A stretch of 64,000 bases of DNA from Kitasatospora mediocidica KCTC 9733 (GTDB lineage Bacteria; Actinomycetota; Actinomycetes; Streptomycetales; Streptomycetaceae), in contig NZ_JQLN01000007.1 in assembly GCF_000744225.1 (NCBI RefSeq), positions 186,001-250,000 of the forward strand, given 5' to 3'. The notes beneath the pieces were generated by a model. The model saw nothing but the letters and a program-made list of their open reading frames with translations. It ran no database searches and was not told where the DNA came from. Below, piece after piece: positions 63,385 through 64,000 of the stretch; the stretch's first letter is position 1; the number at the start of each line of letters is the position of its first letter. The position numbers were made by a program, and so were the translations under genes.

Positions 63385-63433
63385 GGTCGGGGCCTGACGT
63401 CGCACTAGACTGCACTCCAGGCAGGCCCCGACC
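63385..63433 (+). terminator. Long-loop hairpin before TetR gene
   Basis: Arms of 12 perfect bases (63385-63396 and 63422-63433) enclose a 25-base loop between the exporter stop and the TetR start. It may end the exporter transcript or act as a site for TetR. Confidence 0.5.
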
Positions 63434-63453
63434 ACCCCGGACCAGGAGCGACG

Positions 63454-64000
63454 ATGGCTGTACGGGACGCGGACGCCCGGCCGATGCGGCGCGACGCCGC
63501 GCGCAACCACCAGCTGGTGCTGGACGCCGCCCGTGAGGTCGTCTCCGAGTTCGGCACCGACGCGAGCGTGGAGCTGATCGCCTCCCGCGCCGGGGTGGGC
63601 GTCGGCACGGTCTACCGTCGCTTCCCCAACAAGGAGGCGCTGCTGGACGAACTCGTCCGGCTGATCCTGGACGAACTCGTCGAGGCCGGCCGCCGGGTGC
63701 TGGCCCGGGGGGACGGCTCCGGCCTGGAGGCCTTCCTGCGGGTGCTCGGCCGCTCGTTCATGGACCACCACCGCTACGCCGACCAGCTGATCGGCCGCAC
63801 CACGGCCGAGTCCGCCGCGCAGCTGTGGGACGTAGTCAGCGAACTCCTGGAGCAGGCAAGGGAGTTCGACCTGGTCGGCGCGGACGTCGAACTCGGCGAC
63901 GTGATGACGTCGGCCTGGGCCCTGCGCGGCATCGTCCAGACCACCGGCGCGATCGCCCCACACGCCTGGGAACGCCACCTGGACATCCTCCTCGCAGGCC
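63454..64000 (+). CDS. TetR-family repressor, cut by window end
   Basis: At least 182 residues, the stop being beyond the window. The HTH is in VELIASRAGVGVGTVYRRFPNKEAL, which is the standard TetR N-terminal domain. ATG 63454 follows CCAGGAG. It probably represses the exporter before it through the duplicated site at 61835-61885. Confidence 0.92.
   Translation, partial: MAVRDADARPMRRDAARNHQLVLDAAREVVSEFGTDASVELIASRAGVGVGTVYRRFPNKEALLDELVRLILDELVEAGRRVLARGDGSGLEAFLRVLGRSFMDHHRYADQLIGRTTAESAAQLWDVVSELLEQAREFDLVGADVELGDVMTSAWALRGIVQTTGAIAPHAWERHLDILLAG

Noticed and set aside
1..64000. Insertion sequences, integrases, CRISPR arrays and rRNA
   Set aside because: No transposase, integrase, direct-repeat array or rRNA motif was found in any frame or strand.

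Overview
High-GC actinomycete chromosome, most likely Streptomyces or Kitasatospora. The signs are third-position G/C codon bias, GTG and TTG starts, many GTGA/ATGA start-stop overlaps, a SARP regulator, a melC tyrosinase pair and a small DUF-type protein paired with a DUF6879-like protein. The window is one contiguous piece. The first and last genes run off its edges.

Layout. (1) 1-4.6 kb: two large unrecognised proteins and a patatin-like lipase, all on the minus strand. (2) 4.7-31 kb: a biosynthetic cluster that fits the manumycin/asukamycin logic. It carries the 3-amino-4-hydroxybenzoate pair (a DhnA-type aldolase and a DHQ-synthase-II homologue), an ALA-synthase homologue plus acyl-CoA ligase for the C5N (2-amino-3-hydroxycyclopentenone) unit, and an arylamine-N-acetyltransferase-like amide synthase. 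The cyclohexanecarboxyl-CoA starter genes are an EPSP-synthase/ligase fusion, an acyl-CoA dehydrogenase and chcA. The discrete polyketide set has two KAS III, a KS with a short CLF-like partner, three ACPs, a ketoreductase and a pair of MaoC dehydratases. A luciferase-like monooxygenase, a flavin reductase, an exporter and a SARP complete it. The genes lie in alternating operons read outward from shared divergent promoter regions. (3) 32.5-40.6 kb: an eight-gene minus-strand operon (P450, acyl-CoA-dehydrogenase-like, GNAT/FemAB-like acyltransferase, SRPBCC protein, aminotransferase, ACP, FabF-like KS, thioester-reductase-like SDR). It looks like a separate small pathway that could reduce an ACP thioester to an aldehyde and aminate it. 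I do not recognise its product.

(4) 40.7-43.4 kb: a decaying stretch with a formyltransferase carrying two compensating frameshifts and a broken, shortened NB-ARC/TPR regulator beside its small partner gene. (5) 43.5-51.2 kb: an old-yellow-enzyme oxidoreductase, an ArsR sensor with a perfect operator facing a P1B-4-type metal ATPase, a saccharopine-dehydrogenase-like protein with an amino-acid permease, and an aldo-keto reductase. (6) 51.4-57.0 kb: a HAD-like protein, a degenerate tRNA-like gene 35 bases upstream of a zinc-ribbon SDR whose catalytic tyrosine is missing, and a convergent pair encoding a protein with two AAA P-loops and a DUF2201/VWA-like protein. This block is the strongest candidate for an undescribed RNA-linked system. 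(7) 57.4-64 kb: melC1-melC2, a secreted M4 metalloprotease with a TTG start, and an MFS exporter with a duplicated inverted-repeat operator followed by a TetR gene cut by the window end.

All family assignments come from reading the sequence by eye. No database search was run.
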